Positions 45,922 to 57,167 of a stretch of DNA of 64,000 nucleotides are shown in pieces. The stretch is from Taxillus chinensis. Taxonomy: Eukaryota; Streptophyta; Magnoliopsida; Santalales; Loranthaceae. The position numbers and the translations under genes were made by a program. The notes beneath the pieces were generated by a model. That model was given only the letters and a program-made list of their open reading frames with translations, searched no databases and was not told the DNA's origin. The DNA lies in contig CM042091.1 of assembly GCA_023512835.1 (NCBI GenBank), positions 19,733,506 to 19,797,505 on the forward strand, in the 5' to 3' direction. Positions within the stretch are counted from its first letter, which is position 1. The number at the start of each line of letters is the position of its first letter.

Positions 45922-47038
45922 GGAAGGTTGAATAATTTTTGTGTATTGTTGAACCTCATTTTATCTGGATTAGATCACAATAGTACTCGGTGAAAGATCA
46001 TACGACAAAGGACCACTTTGGAAAACCTTTAAATACCCCAAGGCAAGAACAAGTGATAGAGGATAAAATTTGGAGACTAATGCACTCGACCGTATCCGAA
46101 TCCGAATCCGACTTGAAACGAAGAAGTTATGACCAAAATGGTTTTGGTCGTGAAAAGTCAAGCTTGTGAAAGACGGTCAATGCCTTTGGTCAAACTGCCC
46201 AAAAATATGACTATGAAATCCCCCCGAGTCAATTTAGGCGATTTTGAAGACCTGCAAGTCACGGCCTTGAAGCTCAACCTTAAATACGCGCAGTCGTAGC
46301 CTTGCGGTCGCAGCCTCAAAGTGTAGCCTCGCAGTCGCAGCCTCGTAGCCTCGCAATCGCATACTTGAAGTGCAGCCTCGTAGCCTCGCAGTCACAACCT
46401 CGAAGTGCAGCCTCGTAGCCTCGCACTCAAAGCCTTGGTCGCTGCCTCAAAGCCTCGCAATTGCAACCTTGAAGCCTCGCAGTCGTAGCCTCGAAGATCA
46501 CTGCTTCAAAGATCTCACAGAAAGTCGCAGCCGTGAAGGTCACCATCCTTCGACCCTACGAGGCAACCTATGATCTTCGACCCTGCAACTTCGAACGTTC
46601 GGCTGGAAACTCCAAAAGGATGCCGCTTTTCTCCTCTTTTAAGTGCACAGTAAAGTAAACACTATTTTTGTCGGAATTGAATTTAATAGCTCAAAACACG
46701 TGTCTTAAAGGCTAGACTCTTAGAAATGCATTATTCAACCCCTGGGTATTGCAAAATCATTAAAAATACCTAGAGATTCATCCAACCCTTACCCACCAAG
46801 GCATCCAGATACAATAGAGGATTAAATAATCTCATGCGATTTATTTATTTTCAGGCATTAGGACTCCTTTTTCAAAGCATGGGAACTGTGAATTATTATA
46901 AATTGCTTCTAATTAATACCTAAGAATCGAGAATCCTATTTTTGAAGTCATTAATTCATTGGAACACCATAATTGACTTATGGAGACTTTAAGGCATCCA
47001 ATTAATGCAGAGGCGCGGGCTGTCTCCCCTAGGATCCC

Positions 47039-47046
47039 TATAAATA
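47039..47046 (+). promoter_or_regulatory. TATA box in Tat solo LTR
   Basis: TATAAATA in CCCTATAAATAGGCTGCCCC, about 60 bp before the (GA)n run. Confidence 0.6.
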
Positions 47047-47104
47047 GGCTGCCCCAAGAGGCAGAGAGGGGGGATTGAGGAGGTATCATAAGGAGAAATT
47101 ATTC

Positions 47105-47105
<1 letters not shown>

Positions 47106-47167
<62 letters not shown>
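47106..47167 (+). repeat. (GA)n microsatellite
   Basis: About 30 GA units just downstream of the TATA box of the solo LTR, within its leader. Confidence 0.95.
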
Positions 47168-47170
<3 letters not shown>

Positions 47171-48559
47171 CTTGGTATTTTCAAAAGGAAAAACTAGAAT
47201 TGTTCCACCTCTTCTGGTGGTGGGATTATCAATCATCAAAGGAGGCGATTCCGGACGGGGGCATCATCTTTCATCGATCACCAGAGGATAAGATATCAGA
47301 GAGAAGCTTCAGGAAGATTTCCAAGGAGGAAGACGTCCAAAATTATTGTTCAAAACAGGAAGGGAAGCTGCACTTCTTTTCCTAACGTTTGTTCTCGCAG
47401 GACACTTTTTGGAAGAGAACGGGCTCTCAAATCTTTACCACCTTCGTTCTTCCAGGTTCTCTACTTTATTGACTGTTCCTTTTTCTTTTTTGTCTCTCTA
47501 TGTAGTTTTCAAACATAAAACCCAAGAGACTTTCTTCGTTATCCTTTTTATCTTTTTAAAGCTTAAAACGAAAATACAAAAACAAACATCTCGCATATCT
47601 CTTTTCATTTTTTACTTCAAAAATAATAAAATATAAAAGCACAAACTCAAATCTCTTCTAGAAAATTAAATCAGGGCTTAGGTGGTCAGGAGGATTGAGC
47701 CCAATATGCTCATATCCTAGTCTATCTGGGTTAATATCAATTGTGGTAGTATTTTTATATTTGAATTCAAATTGTTTTTGTTTTCTTTTCTAAAAAAGAA
47801 AAATTACTTTTGTTTTCTTATAAAATACAATACTGTCACATGGGCCTAGATCTTACATTCTAAAATTAGAATGTACTTCTTTTTTTATTTATTTTAAAAT
47901 CTTTTTTGTTGTTTTAAGGCCTAGATCTTAAAAACTTCTTTTTCTCAAAAATTAAAAATATACAAAAATAACTTCTTTTTGAATAATATAAGCAAACACC
48001 CATAGATCAAGACTAGGTATCAATTTTGGGCATTGTAGGGATGCAAACATTTTTCTTCCTTCCCCACACATAACCAACTCCTGAACCTAATTCTCTGGAA
48101 CCGTAGACCTTTCTTTTTCTAGGTGCCCAATCACACATCTAACTTGTTTGGTGGTGACTATGTGTTTTTCTTTTCTTTAACGGTTTGTGCTAGCCTTGTG
48201 CAGGGATAACTCTAGGATCAACTGAATGAACTAGCATGGAGTCTTTTCACAAAAGCCAGTAACGAGTCCGGTCAAAAAACGGGTGATAACATGCATTTTA
48301 TAGTAGATGATCATTAAACTCTTGTAAATAATATCAAACGTTTCAATAAGAGAACAAACTTTTAGTTTTATTTCCACGACCAACATCACCTAGATAATAT
48401 TTACGTACACATTAATATTTAAAAAAATATATTACTGGCATAAACTTATTATTGAGAACAAAAAAGAACAACTAAGTATACTAATAATACCTTCGGTATT
48501 TCAAGCCCCCTTATCCTATGAAGTGCATCATCCAAAATACGAGAATCATGTGTGCTACT

Positions 48560-48807
48560 TATTGGATCTCGTTTTAACTAGGTTAGATCACAATCATTCC
48601 CATTGAAGGAAGCCTAAAATTGAGGACTACTTCTACAAGACCTCAAAGTTCCATAAAGCCCATAAAAAATAATAGATGATGAAATTTGGAGACTAACACA
48701 CTTGATCGTGCTCAATTTGGAATAGAAACAAAAAAGTTATGATTAAATAGTTTTGGTTATGAAAAGTCAAACTTGCCAAAAGACGGTCAACACTTATGAT
48801 CAAACGG
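48560..48807 (+). mobile_element. Decayed Tat LTR, left part
   Basis: TATTGGATCTCGTTTTAACTAGG matches the start of the two Tat LTR families above, followed by GATGATGAAATTTGGAGACTAACACAC. It is interrupted at 48807 by the hAT element and resumes at 55353. About 260 bp before it (48297-48559) hold nothing I recognise. Confidence 0.75.
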
Positions 48808-49018
48808 TAGGGGTGAGCATCGGTCGGTTTGGTCGGTTTATATAAATATTTTTAAACCAAACCAAATGTTTTTAGTTTAGAAAAATAACAAACTAAAACC
48901 GAATAACAAATATGAAAATCATTGATTTTCGGTTCGGTTCGGTTTATAATTTTTCAATCGGTTTAAATCGATTTTAAATTTCAACAAGACAATAAATATT
49001 AAAAGATTAAAATACTAC

Positions 49019-49042
49019 TATTACTACTACTACTACTACTAC

Positions 49043-49077
<35 letters not shown>

Positions 49078-49101
49078 TAATAATAATAATAATAATAATA
49101 A
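49019..49101 (+). repeat. (ACT)n(AAT)n microsatellite
   Basis: ACT units run into a longer AAT/ATA run with one GAT interruption, in the 3' part of the hAT element. Confidence 0.9.
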
Positions 49102-50543
49102 CCCACAAAGTAAATAAAAAACATCAATGTTCAAATAAAAATTACAAGAACTCTTCTCTAAACTTAACAAATCCATAACTGTTAGGTCGTCCAGTCATCC
49201 TATCAGAGTATGAACCTTTGCAATTATGGAGATAGCAAATAATCATTGCCCATCTGCCCCAACGAACCCATTTCACTGCAGTGGGCCAAAACTTGTTTCT
49301 TGCTAAATGCATTAATGTTGTTATTTGATTAATAACAATAATAATACAAAATGACAGGATTATCATCTGTTCTCCTTTCACTAGCACCAAGAATAGCCCC
49401 AGTTCACTTGAAAATTCTGCTCAGATTTGTAATCTTTGCCAAAACAGCCTAGAAACTTGAGAAAAAAGTGCAATTAGAAAATAAAAAGCAATTGAGGGTA
49501 AAACAAAGCAACTAAAATTTTATCTACAAAAAGAGCATACAAAATAAAGAAAATCAAAATTTGGGTTCTAAGCCCTGTTCTGTCATCCTAGAACACACTT
49601 CCAAGGCCCTATCCAATTTTCCCTCTCGACAGAAACCATCCATAAGTGTATTATATGTCACTAAATTTCAAAGGTTGTAAGTGAAACCTTCCAAGGCCTT
49701 TATCAATATGCTGATGCATAATGCAACAAGGTTACTAGAATTTAATACAAGCCAATCCTATTGTTGGACGTGTTGCTCAAAGCCTATGCCTTCAAACACA
49801 AGCAACAATGGCAGCCATGTATGCTGCTGAATCTAAATCTAGCAATAATTACTCCAGTAGTTTGAGCCTTAAGGTGCACAAGCTATAGGATATTGATGAT
49901 TTTATAGAACAGTAACTGTTCACTTGCACAGAAAGTAAGTGAAAAAATCTAACTGAATTTCAAATTTTGCCATCTCAGAGAGCAAATCCAGAGCCTCACT
50001 ACCTCACAGAGGTTGGTTTCCTGCTTCACAATGGCTTTCTTTATAGCTCAGTGTATTAACAGAATAGAGGTGGAATGAAGATGTAACAGGGCATATTTAG
50101 TTACTGGCAGATCCCAAAAACCATACACCTTTTGTTAAAATTTCTGTCATAAGCAGAAACTGCTTAACATGGGAATATTAACAGTGCATTTTTCAATGGA
50201 ATGCAAACTATAAGGAGTACATGATTTTTCATGATCTGAAAAATGAGAACATGTTAATGCTGTTTTATTAATGCATGTAGAGTATATTAACGCACATGGC
50301 ATAGAACTTCTAAAAAGAATAACTAAAGCACTTATATTTTACCTTAGTGCCATATGTCCTCTATCATCATCAATATTCATTAATAATTGATTCTTCAGTC
50401 TTATCTAAAAGTGAATATGTGAGAAAAAAAATAAGTAAAATTAATTATAAATAAATTTAAATTTAAGCTTACCAAATATCAATAAATATTTTCAAAACTA
50501 AACACATACCTGGGTTGATCTCCACAATCCCACATATTGAAGC

Positions 50544-52612
50544 TTAAAGATTAATAGGCGTAGATGAATCTTGAAGCCAATTTTGTGCACATATTATAGC
50601 CTTTACCATAAGTGGCGATAACGAACTCCTAAAAGAGTTAAGAACACGACCCTCAGTGCTAAATGCAGACTCAGATGTAACAGTGGATATAGGTATTGCC
50701 AAAACATCTCGCGTCACTTGGGAGAGGACTTGAAACCTAGAAGAATTGATATTCCACCAACCCAAAAGATCAAAATTCTCATTCTCAGGCTCACAAGCTT
50801 CACCCAAGTACTTGTCCACATCAGTTTGGATTACAAAAACATCTTGCTCCTCCAAATGCTTCTTAAATTGGGATGCCAAGTTTAAACGCACAACATTTGG
50901 TTGAGTTGAAAGTGGGGCTGAATGTTGAATTGATGTTGGAGCTTGCATTTCACAACTGACCTGATTATTAGCATACCATCCATACAACCTAACCAAAGCA
51001 TCTTTAACTTTCATTATCATCTCCATAACTTTGTCACTCTCAAATGACATAGAAAAACAAAAACTCACAAATCTCAGTTTGTATCGGGGATCTAATATAA
51101 CCCCAATGAATAACAAGAGATTCATCTTATCAACATTTCTCCAATACTTCTCAAATTTGGTTTTCATCCCCATTGCCATAGATTTTAAATACACATTATC
51201 ACTTACACACATGACATTAATTTCAACTTGAAGTATAACAAGTTTTTCAAAAAAAGAATTATATGTAACATGCAAAGAACTAGAGAACTTCAAAATTGCA
51301 TCTTTAAAAAGCTTTAGAAATCGAACAAACATTCTTACTCTTTCCCAATCAAAATGAGCTGGAGCACCTAATAGCCTCCTTTCACCCCTTTCCTCATTAG
51401 TGCCATATTCCACTATAGACAAAAAGTTGGGTCTTCATCTTCCAATCTCTCAAAAACCTTTTGATATTTTTCAGTTGCATTAAACATCTCAAACGTGGAG
51501 TTCCATCTAGTGGGGACATCCAAACAAAGCTCCTTAGTATAAGAAATTTGTTCTTTTCAGCACAAAGTTTGAAAACACTCAATCTAGATGGTGATGATCG
51601 CACATACCTAAGGTTCAAACAATAAGGTTCAATATATGTGCACAACACCTAACATGCAAAAACTCATATTCCAATACAATACCCTTTCTATTCTTGGTTT
51701 TTTTTTTTCAAAAAATTCACAAGTAAGTTATTGGAACTTGCATTATCAACAGTAATGCAAAGAAAGTGTTGTAAGTGCCACCCAAGCAAACAAAGCTCAA
51801 TAACCTAACCAAGTATCTCCCCTTTGTGGCTTTCAACTAAACAAAAGTTTATAATCCTTTTGTGTAATTTCCAGTCACAATCGATAAAATGTGCAGTCAA
51901 ACACATGTAGTTAAGATTTTGGGTAGATGTCCATGTGTCTGTGGTTAAGCACACCCATTGACCTTTTAATGCATTCCTTAACTTACCCTTCTCTTCCATG
52001 AAAATACTCAAACAATCTTTAGCAACTGTAAAACGAGATGGGATGTTTGTCCATTTAGGACACACAACTGACATGAATTATCTAAACCCCTTCTTCTCCA
52101 TAAGCATGAAAGGTAATTAATCAAGAATAATCATTTTAGATAAGGCTCTCTTGCATGCTTTCACATTAAATGGAACAGACACAAGATTATCACCATTCCC
52201 ATCATTACTAGGTTGGAAACCTTGTGTGGATTGGTCCTTCATATGCTTTCTAAATGGATATTTTTTATATCTACTCTCTAAATGGCAAGCCATAGAAATG
52301 GAAAGCCATAGCTGAAGTTCCATTAAGTTTACTTGAAGAAGCATAAGTAGTTTTACAGTAACTACATGCAGCCCATTCTTGATCACCCTCCACTTTTGAA
52401 AAATGATCCCACACCCATGACCTTTTCTTACTCGTAAAATGTTTGGTCAACTTGGAATTTTGAGTAGAAGTGGTCATAGGTTCTTGAGTCTCCACGGCTA
52501 GGGCAGGGGCTATATGGGCTGGGGCAGGGGATGTATGGGCTGGGAAAGTGACAACAGTCTCGTTTGGTCCTCCCTCTTGGGTTGGATTTCCCTCCATTGT
52601 TGCATCCTCCAT
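50544..52612 (-). pseudogene. hAT transposase (BED finger and hATC), disrupted
   Basis: Excises and reinserts the element. Reading the minus strand from the ATG at 52612, there is a Pro/Ala/Thr-rich N-terminus, then a BED-type zinc finger with WVWDHFSKVEG, C-x2-C (CSYC) and a His after GTSAM, displaced by a frameshift near 52320. The central RNase H-like part shows WVCLTTDTWTS with the catalytic Asp near 51950, then ITVDNASSN and HVRCCAHILNL. The C-terminus is a complete hAT dimerisation domain: LLGWWNINSSRF, VLAIPISTVTSESAFSTEGR and a final AIICAQNWL, ending at the TAA at 50544. The last 292 codons (51422-50544) are open. Several stops and frameshifts between 51423 and 52120 kill the gene. 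Similar to the DAYSLEEPER/RICESLEEPER group. Confidence 0.88.
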
Positions 52613-52664
52613 ATACCAAATTAATGAGAAACAAATTAATAGACAATTATCATTTAATTAGAAT

Positions 52665-52671
<7 letters not shown>

Positions 52672-52709
<38 letters not shown>
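52672..52709 (+). repeat. (CA)n microsatellite
   Basis: About 19 CA units just upstream of the transposase gene. Confidence 0.95.
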
Positions 52710-52713
<4 letters not shown>

Positions 52714-53433
52714 CGCAAGTGAGCACCTAATCTATAGATAAGTGAAAAACGGCTTTTGTTTAAATCAAAGTGCAAGCCTCAAAATCACAGCAGTGATTTA
52801 GAACATAGGAATAAAAAAACTCATCCGTGCCCAGCTTCAAGTAATCGACTGTCATGCCCCGGATTTCCCAACACCGAGAAACCGGTTAGTGATGCCCCAT
52901 GCCTCGCACTCAGGAGGACAAGGGGTTGGTGAATAGTCACATAATAGGGCTCCCTCTTGGGTGTTGCCCCAAATCTGTCACAATCTCACACATGACATGC
53001 TCCACACAGTATAATACTCCATGTAATAAAATATATCACATAATAAGTAGGGTCACCAGCCCCTAAACACGGTGTCTCAAATAAGTACACTAATCTTAAG
53101 CAAATACAAGAGTCTTAGTCTCCTCAATTACAATCCTCAATTACAATATATATCAAAGAGAACAATAAAAGAACACTCATGGATCCACGGTGTGACAATC
53201 TCCTAACGCCTGCTAGGTCCTGTAGAAAAAAGACATTAAAGGTGGGTAAGCAAACCACAGCTCAGTAGGGGTTACGTTTCCCAGGACCAACCCAACATCT
53301 CCTCCACAAAATGCTCTATGCAGATATGTGCAATGTAGTGTAATTAAAGCACAATAAAATATACACAAGAAATTCACAGGAGGTTCCCTCAATGGAACCT
53401 CAATGTCTCATGTCCATCCCATGGACTATCCCC

Positions 53434-53546
53434 TCACTAGGACCCTCATATCTCATATCCAATCCAGGACTGTCCCCTCACTGGGGCCTCATATCTCATG
53501 TCCAATCCAGGACTGTCCCCTCACTGGGACCTCAATATCTCATATA
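53434..53546 (+). repeat. Short tandem repeat, about 47 bp, two to three units
   Basis: CCAGGACTGTCCCCTCACTG followed by GGnCCTCATATCTCAT recurs, with a degenerate unit before it. Confidence 0.7.
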
Positions 53547-53683
53547 TTCAAGTACAATAACAAAACACACAATATGATTCATGGAACATCTCTATCAAAG
53601 TATAACAAATCATACACATATGTTCAAACTCACATTACACCTCAACACAGCTCAAGGACATCTCTATCATATGTTTCTTAACG

Positions 53684-53687
<4 letters not shown>

Positions 53688-53729
<42 letters not shown>
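53688..53729 (+). repeat. (TA)n microsatellite
   Basis: About 21 TA units. Confidence 0.95.
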
Positions 53730-53731
<2 letters not shown>

Positions 53732-53951
53732 ACATAAATTCACGCATGTCTCACAATCACACATCACAATGCAAACTCCCTGCAATCGTCATCTCAAACA
53801 AGTACAACTCATAAAATAGATTCCAGGAGATAGAACCACCTACCTTAGATCCGATTGTGTTAGGGTTTAGAAATCAGGAAAATCTTCTTAATCCTTGCTC
53901 CTCTCCAAAGGCGCGTCTCTCCTCCACGAACGTAGCGGCAACGACCGAATT

Positions 53952-53956
<5 letters not shown>

Positions 53957-54005
<49 letters not shown>
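53957..54005 (+). repeat. (CT)n microsatellite
   Basis: About 24 CT units; the complement gives a GA run in the LTR sense strand. Confidence 0.95.
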
Positions 54006-54007
<2 letters not shown>

Positions 54008-54079
54008 GATGGCGGCTACCGAAAGAAGAACCCTAAAACCGAAAGACAGAAGTCGTATCGAAAATACGTTGCCACAGAG

Positions 54080-54430
54080 GCAACATCGACCCAAAAACAG
54101 GCGGGATCGACCCATATCGACCACCCTTCTCGCGTCGACCAGGCCTCAACGTCGACCAAAACTCACATCGCATCAGGTCGACCTCAAGTTGGATCGACCA
54201 CGTCGATCTCACATCGACCCACGTCGAACATTTCTCGCGTCGACCAATACACATGGAAAAGCTCTCGGGAATTTGCTCTTGGTCGAACTCGACCACACAT
54301 CGACCTACGTCGAACAAGAATCTTGCATCGACCACACACATCGACGCACGTCGACCACGTCGACCGCTCATTCTGCCAGGTCGACCACGTCGACCCTTGT
54401 TACATCGACCAAGGCCACATCGACCAAGCT
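54080..54430 (+). repeat. TCGACC-rich tract
   Basis: More than twenty TCGAC words, often CGTCGACC, at irregular 6-20 bp spacing. They contain many CpG and SalI-like GTCGAC sites, unusual against the AT-rich surroundings. Confidence 0.8.
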
Positions 54431-54585
54431 ACACTGTGCCCTCGGACTCTTGCTAGCCGTCGGGTCAAGGTGCTTGCCCAAACACAAAAAGACTAACTCA
54501 TCTAATCCTGAACACGTGTCGATACAAAATAAGGCACCTAACTCCCTCTAACTTCCAGGACTAGGACACGGGTCCTCACATCGAC

Positions 54586-55140
54586 TTTCTCATTGATCTT
54601 CGTGGGAGTTGAGTGCCCAGCTGAAGGGTGAGAAGACGAAGGAGGAGCAAGGCCATCCATGGTTGCCCTCTCTCGATCTTAGGATTTGGAAACCCTAACG
54701 GTGGACGTAGATCTAAATATCTAATACAGAGACGACAATAGATCGAGTGGTTCTTACAGGAAGAAGTAGATCAAACACTCAATTACCTAAAACTATTATC
54801 GATTCTTATGACTATAAAGGGAGAAATCAAGAGAAAGAGAAAGATAAATATTAAGAATTTAAGACTGAAGCTGAGTGAGAGAGAGACTTACATCCAGTGG
54901 AGTGGAGATTAGTGATGATCAGTGCCGTGAAGGTGAACTGGTGAACTGAAGGGAGAAAGAAGAACCGTTGATGAGTGTCGGCTAAGTCGGGAGTCTCATG
55001 ACCTAGGATAGGAAATTAGGAATAGAGATAGAGGAAGACTATCGGCTCACTCGGATGTCTTTGAGTTAATGTCTTATTGTCTTAGAGTCTTAAACTCTTA
55101 ATGACGACTCAAGGCTTCAGCTTTCAAGTGCAAGCGATCA
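54586..55140 (-). other. hAT 5' leader region
   Basis: Lies between the nested LTR and the right subterminal repeats, upstream of the transposase gene. No long frame. Probably 5' untranslated exon and promoter of the transposase. Confidence 0.45.
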
Positions 55141-55352
55141 CGAGGCGCCGCGCTAATGTTACGCAGTATACGCTCGGTTCGGTCGGTTTCGGTCACCGAA
55201 TAGGAGTGAACTGTGGACCGACCGAAATATATCGGTTCTGTAATATTTTAAACCAAACAAATCGGATGTAATTTAAAAACCACTTATTTTTGGTCTGGTT
55301 CAGTATGGTTCGGTCCGGTTTTTCGGTTTGGTTCAGTTTTTGCTCACCCCTA

Positions 55353-56834
55353 TCAAATGGCATAAAAATGTGACTATGTGAAATTCTCCAAAACATCAGT
55401 TTAGGTGAATATGGGTCTCCCCAAATCATCCATATAAAACATCTTATTTTGACATTTTAAGCAAGGGGAGAAAGAGTAATTAAAAGTTTTTTTTTAAAAA
55501 CTCTTTAAATCTTCAAGGGTCGTAACCTTCGACCCTCCACGGCTTTGACCTTCGACCCTCCGCGGCTTCGAGCCTTCAACCTTCGAACTTTGACCCTTAG
55601 AGGCCTTCAACCTTTTAAAGCCTTTGAGACTTTGAATCTTTTGCCAACATTCCCCAAAACGATGCCATTTAACAATCCTTTTAATCCCATGTGCACTATG
55701 CGTGTTAATTATAACCTATATACTAGCGCGATTCTAGAAATCAGGAAAGAGCATATTAGCGTCATCAAATATATGAGAAATATATCAAACAATTATTTGG
55801 AAATTTTCCCATTTTGGAATTCGGATTTACAACCAAAGCATTCAGATATAGCATAATTAAAAAGGAAAATATCAAAGTTGCCTATATTATTTTTTAATTA
55901 ATTATTTTAATTGATTTAAATTGGATAATGCAAAAAATTAAATAATCATAATATATTTAATTGGACTGCCTTGGGAAATAAGTAATCTTAATTACCTAAT
56001 TCATTTCAAACAAGAATTAATAGGGTATAATTCCCTTTTGAAAGCCGACTAGCATTGCCTATAAATAGGCAGCCCCATGGACATAATTATATCATCTTTC
56101 TTGGTGGGAAATACACATTTTGTGAGTGAGTCTTTGGGAGAAATAAGTGTAGAGAGTTGATACAATGTTTTGAGTGGAAAAACCCTCTAGGTGAGAATTT
56201 TGAGAGGAAAAAAAAGAGTTTTGAACAAAAAATCAGGTTTCTTTTCTCTTCTTTTGGTGGAAAAAAATCTAAAGCTTGAAGGAGCCAACGCAACACTAGA
56301 AAATGAAAAACTACTTTTTTTCCCAACCTCTTTGTTTTCAAAAATCTTTTTAAACATCACTTAGGAGGCAAGCCAAGTGCAATTAAAAGTATCCCAAATC
56401 ATCCAGTTCTCTTCTCTCTTATTTATTCAATTGCTTACAATTAAAGCCCTTTACCTTGTTTCTTTTTAAAAGAACAAAACTTAAAAATGTGTTCTATTCT
56501 TCATTTCCTTTTTTTTCCAAAAAAAATAATAAAAACAAAAACACAGAAAAACACATCTTTTTTTCCTCTTCATTTCCCCTTGATGCCCATACACTATTTG
56601 CTCAGGCCAACAACAATTGTGCCAATGTTTTATTCAAAACTTCCTTACTTTTATTTTTTCAAAAAAGAAAACTTTTTGCCATATCGGCCTAGACCTCACT
56701 TTTTTTTCTAAAACCAAAATGTTTTTTTTCCGAAACATTTTTTAAGGCCTAGGCCATAAAATTTCCTTTTTCCCTAAAATATAAAATATAAAAAATAATT
56801 TTTTTCAAGAAATAAAACAAGCAAACACACATGT
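55353..56834 (+). mobile_element. Decayed Tat LTR, right part, truncated
   Basis: Continues the LTR begun at 48560. It contains a CTTCGACCCTCC-type repeat (about 55525-55600), TATA box (56060-56067, CCTATAAATAGGCAGCCCC, as in the solo LTR) and GCCTAGACC/GGCCTAGGCC blocks. It stops near 56834, where the Gypsy sequence starts; the usual terminal 250 bp are missing. Confidence 0.75.
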
Positions 56835-57167
56835 GTTGCATATGTTGGGAGAAAGAGAGCCAGATGCGGGTTCTTCATCCTAAGCTATTCGAGGACGATC
56901 AGTCCTGAGGTGGGGAGGATGTGAGGACCTTCCCTGAGGTATGAGTTATGTTTTATGCATTTGTTTTGCATATGTTGTTTGAGATGCGGTTTAGCTTGTT
57001 GTTGTTGGATTTTGTCAGCCATTTTGGCTTGTTGTGAGTTGCATTACACATGTGTGATCGGTGTTCATGTTTTATGTTTTGTTATTGAGACATTGAGCTT
57101 GAATTTTGCTATGTTTTTTGGGCATGTGTTTTATTTTCGAGGATGAAAAGTCCTAAGGTGGGAAGGA
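56835..57167 (+). mobile_element. 3' end of a Gypsy internal region with two polypurine tracts
   Basis: TTCGAGGACGATCAG followed by GAGGTGGGGAGGATG (about 56888-56925) and, 260 bp on, TTCGAGGATGAAAAG followed by AAGGTGGGAAGGA (about 57136-57167) both match the end of Del/Tekay-type pol and its polypurine tract. The first is followed by TGTGAGGACC, an LTR-like start that is not continued. Confidence 0.6.

Larger units (their letters stand above)
45947..48291 (+). mobile_element. Solo LTR of a related Tat family (2345 bp)
   Basis: Starts TGTTGAACCTC and ends GGGTGATAACA (TG...CA). It aligns by eye with the Ogre LTR at the start (GATAGAGGAnnAAATTTGGA, AACGAAGAAGTTATGA) and at the end (CCCATAGATnAAGACTAGGT). 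Flanking pentamers TGTAT (45942-45946) and TGCAT (48292-48296) differ at one base. No PBS or internal region follows. It carries a CGCAGTCGCAGCCTCGTAGCC-type repeat (about 46290-46500), a TATA box (47039-47046) and a long (GA)n run. Confidence 0.8.
52850..54580 (-). mobile_element. Solo LTR of a Del/Tekay-like Gypsy element (1731 bp), inside the hAT
   Basis: On the minus strand it starts TGTGAGGACCCGTGT and ends GGGGCATGACA, hallmarks of Del/Tekay-type LTRs. Perfect target duplications TCGAC lie at 52845-52849 and 54581-54585. No internal region remains, so it is a solo LTR formed by LTR-LTR recombination. It landed upstream of the transposase ATG. It contains a (TA)n (53688-53729), a (CT)n (53957-54005), a TCGACC-rich tract and a 47-bp repeat of CTCATATCTCATGTCCAATC-type units (about 53440-53545). 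Confidence 0.9.
48808..55352 (-). mobile_element. hAT DNA transposon, 6.5 kb including a nested LTR
   Basis: Perfect 12-bp terminal inverted repeats TAGGGGTGAGCA lie at both ends. Subterminal CGGTTCGGT/CGGTTT motifs are abundant within 200 bp of each end. The 8-bp target duplications TCAAACGG (48800-48807) and TCAAATGG (55353-55360) differ at one base, and removing the element restores a continuous Tat LTR. The transposase gene lies on the minus strand. Without the nested LTR the element is about 4.8 kb, normal for an autonomous plant hAT. Confidence 0.9.

Noticed and set aside
53392..53814. Open frames across short repeats and a (TA)n run
   Set aside because: Repeat-driven low-complexity frames inside a solo LTR on the opposite strand.
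56955..57146. Cys-rich 63-codon open frame
   Set aside because: Lies between two polypurine tracts in the 3' end of a Gypsy element; no known family and no conservation evidence.
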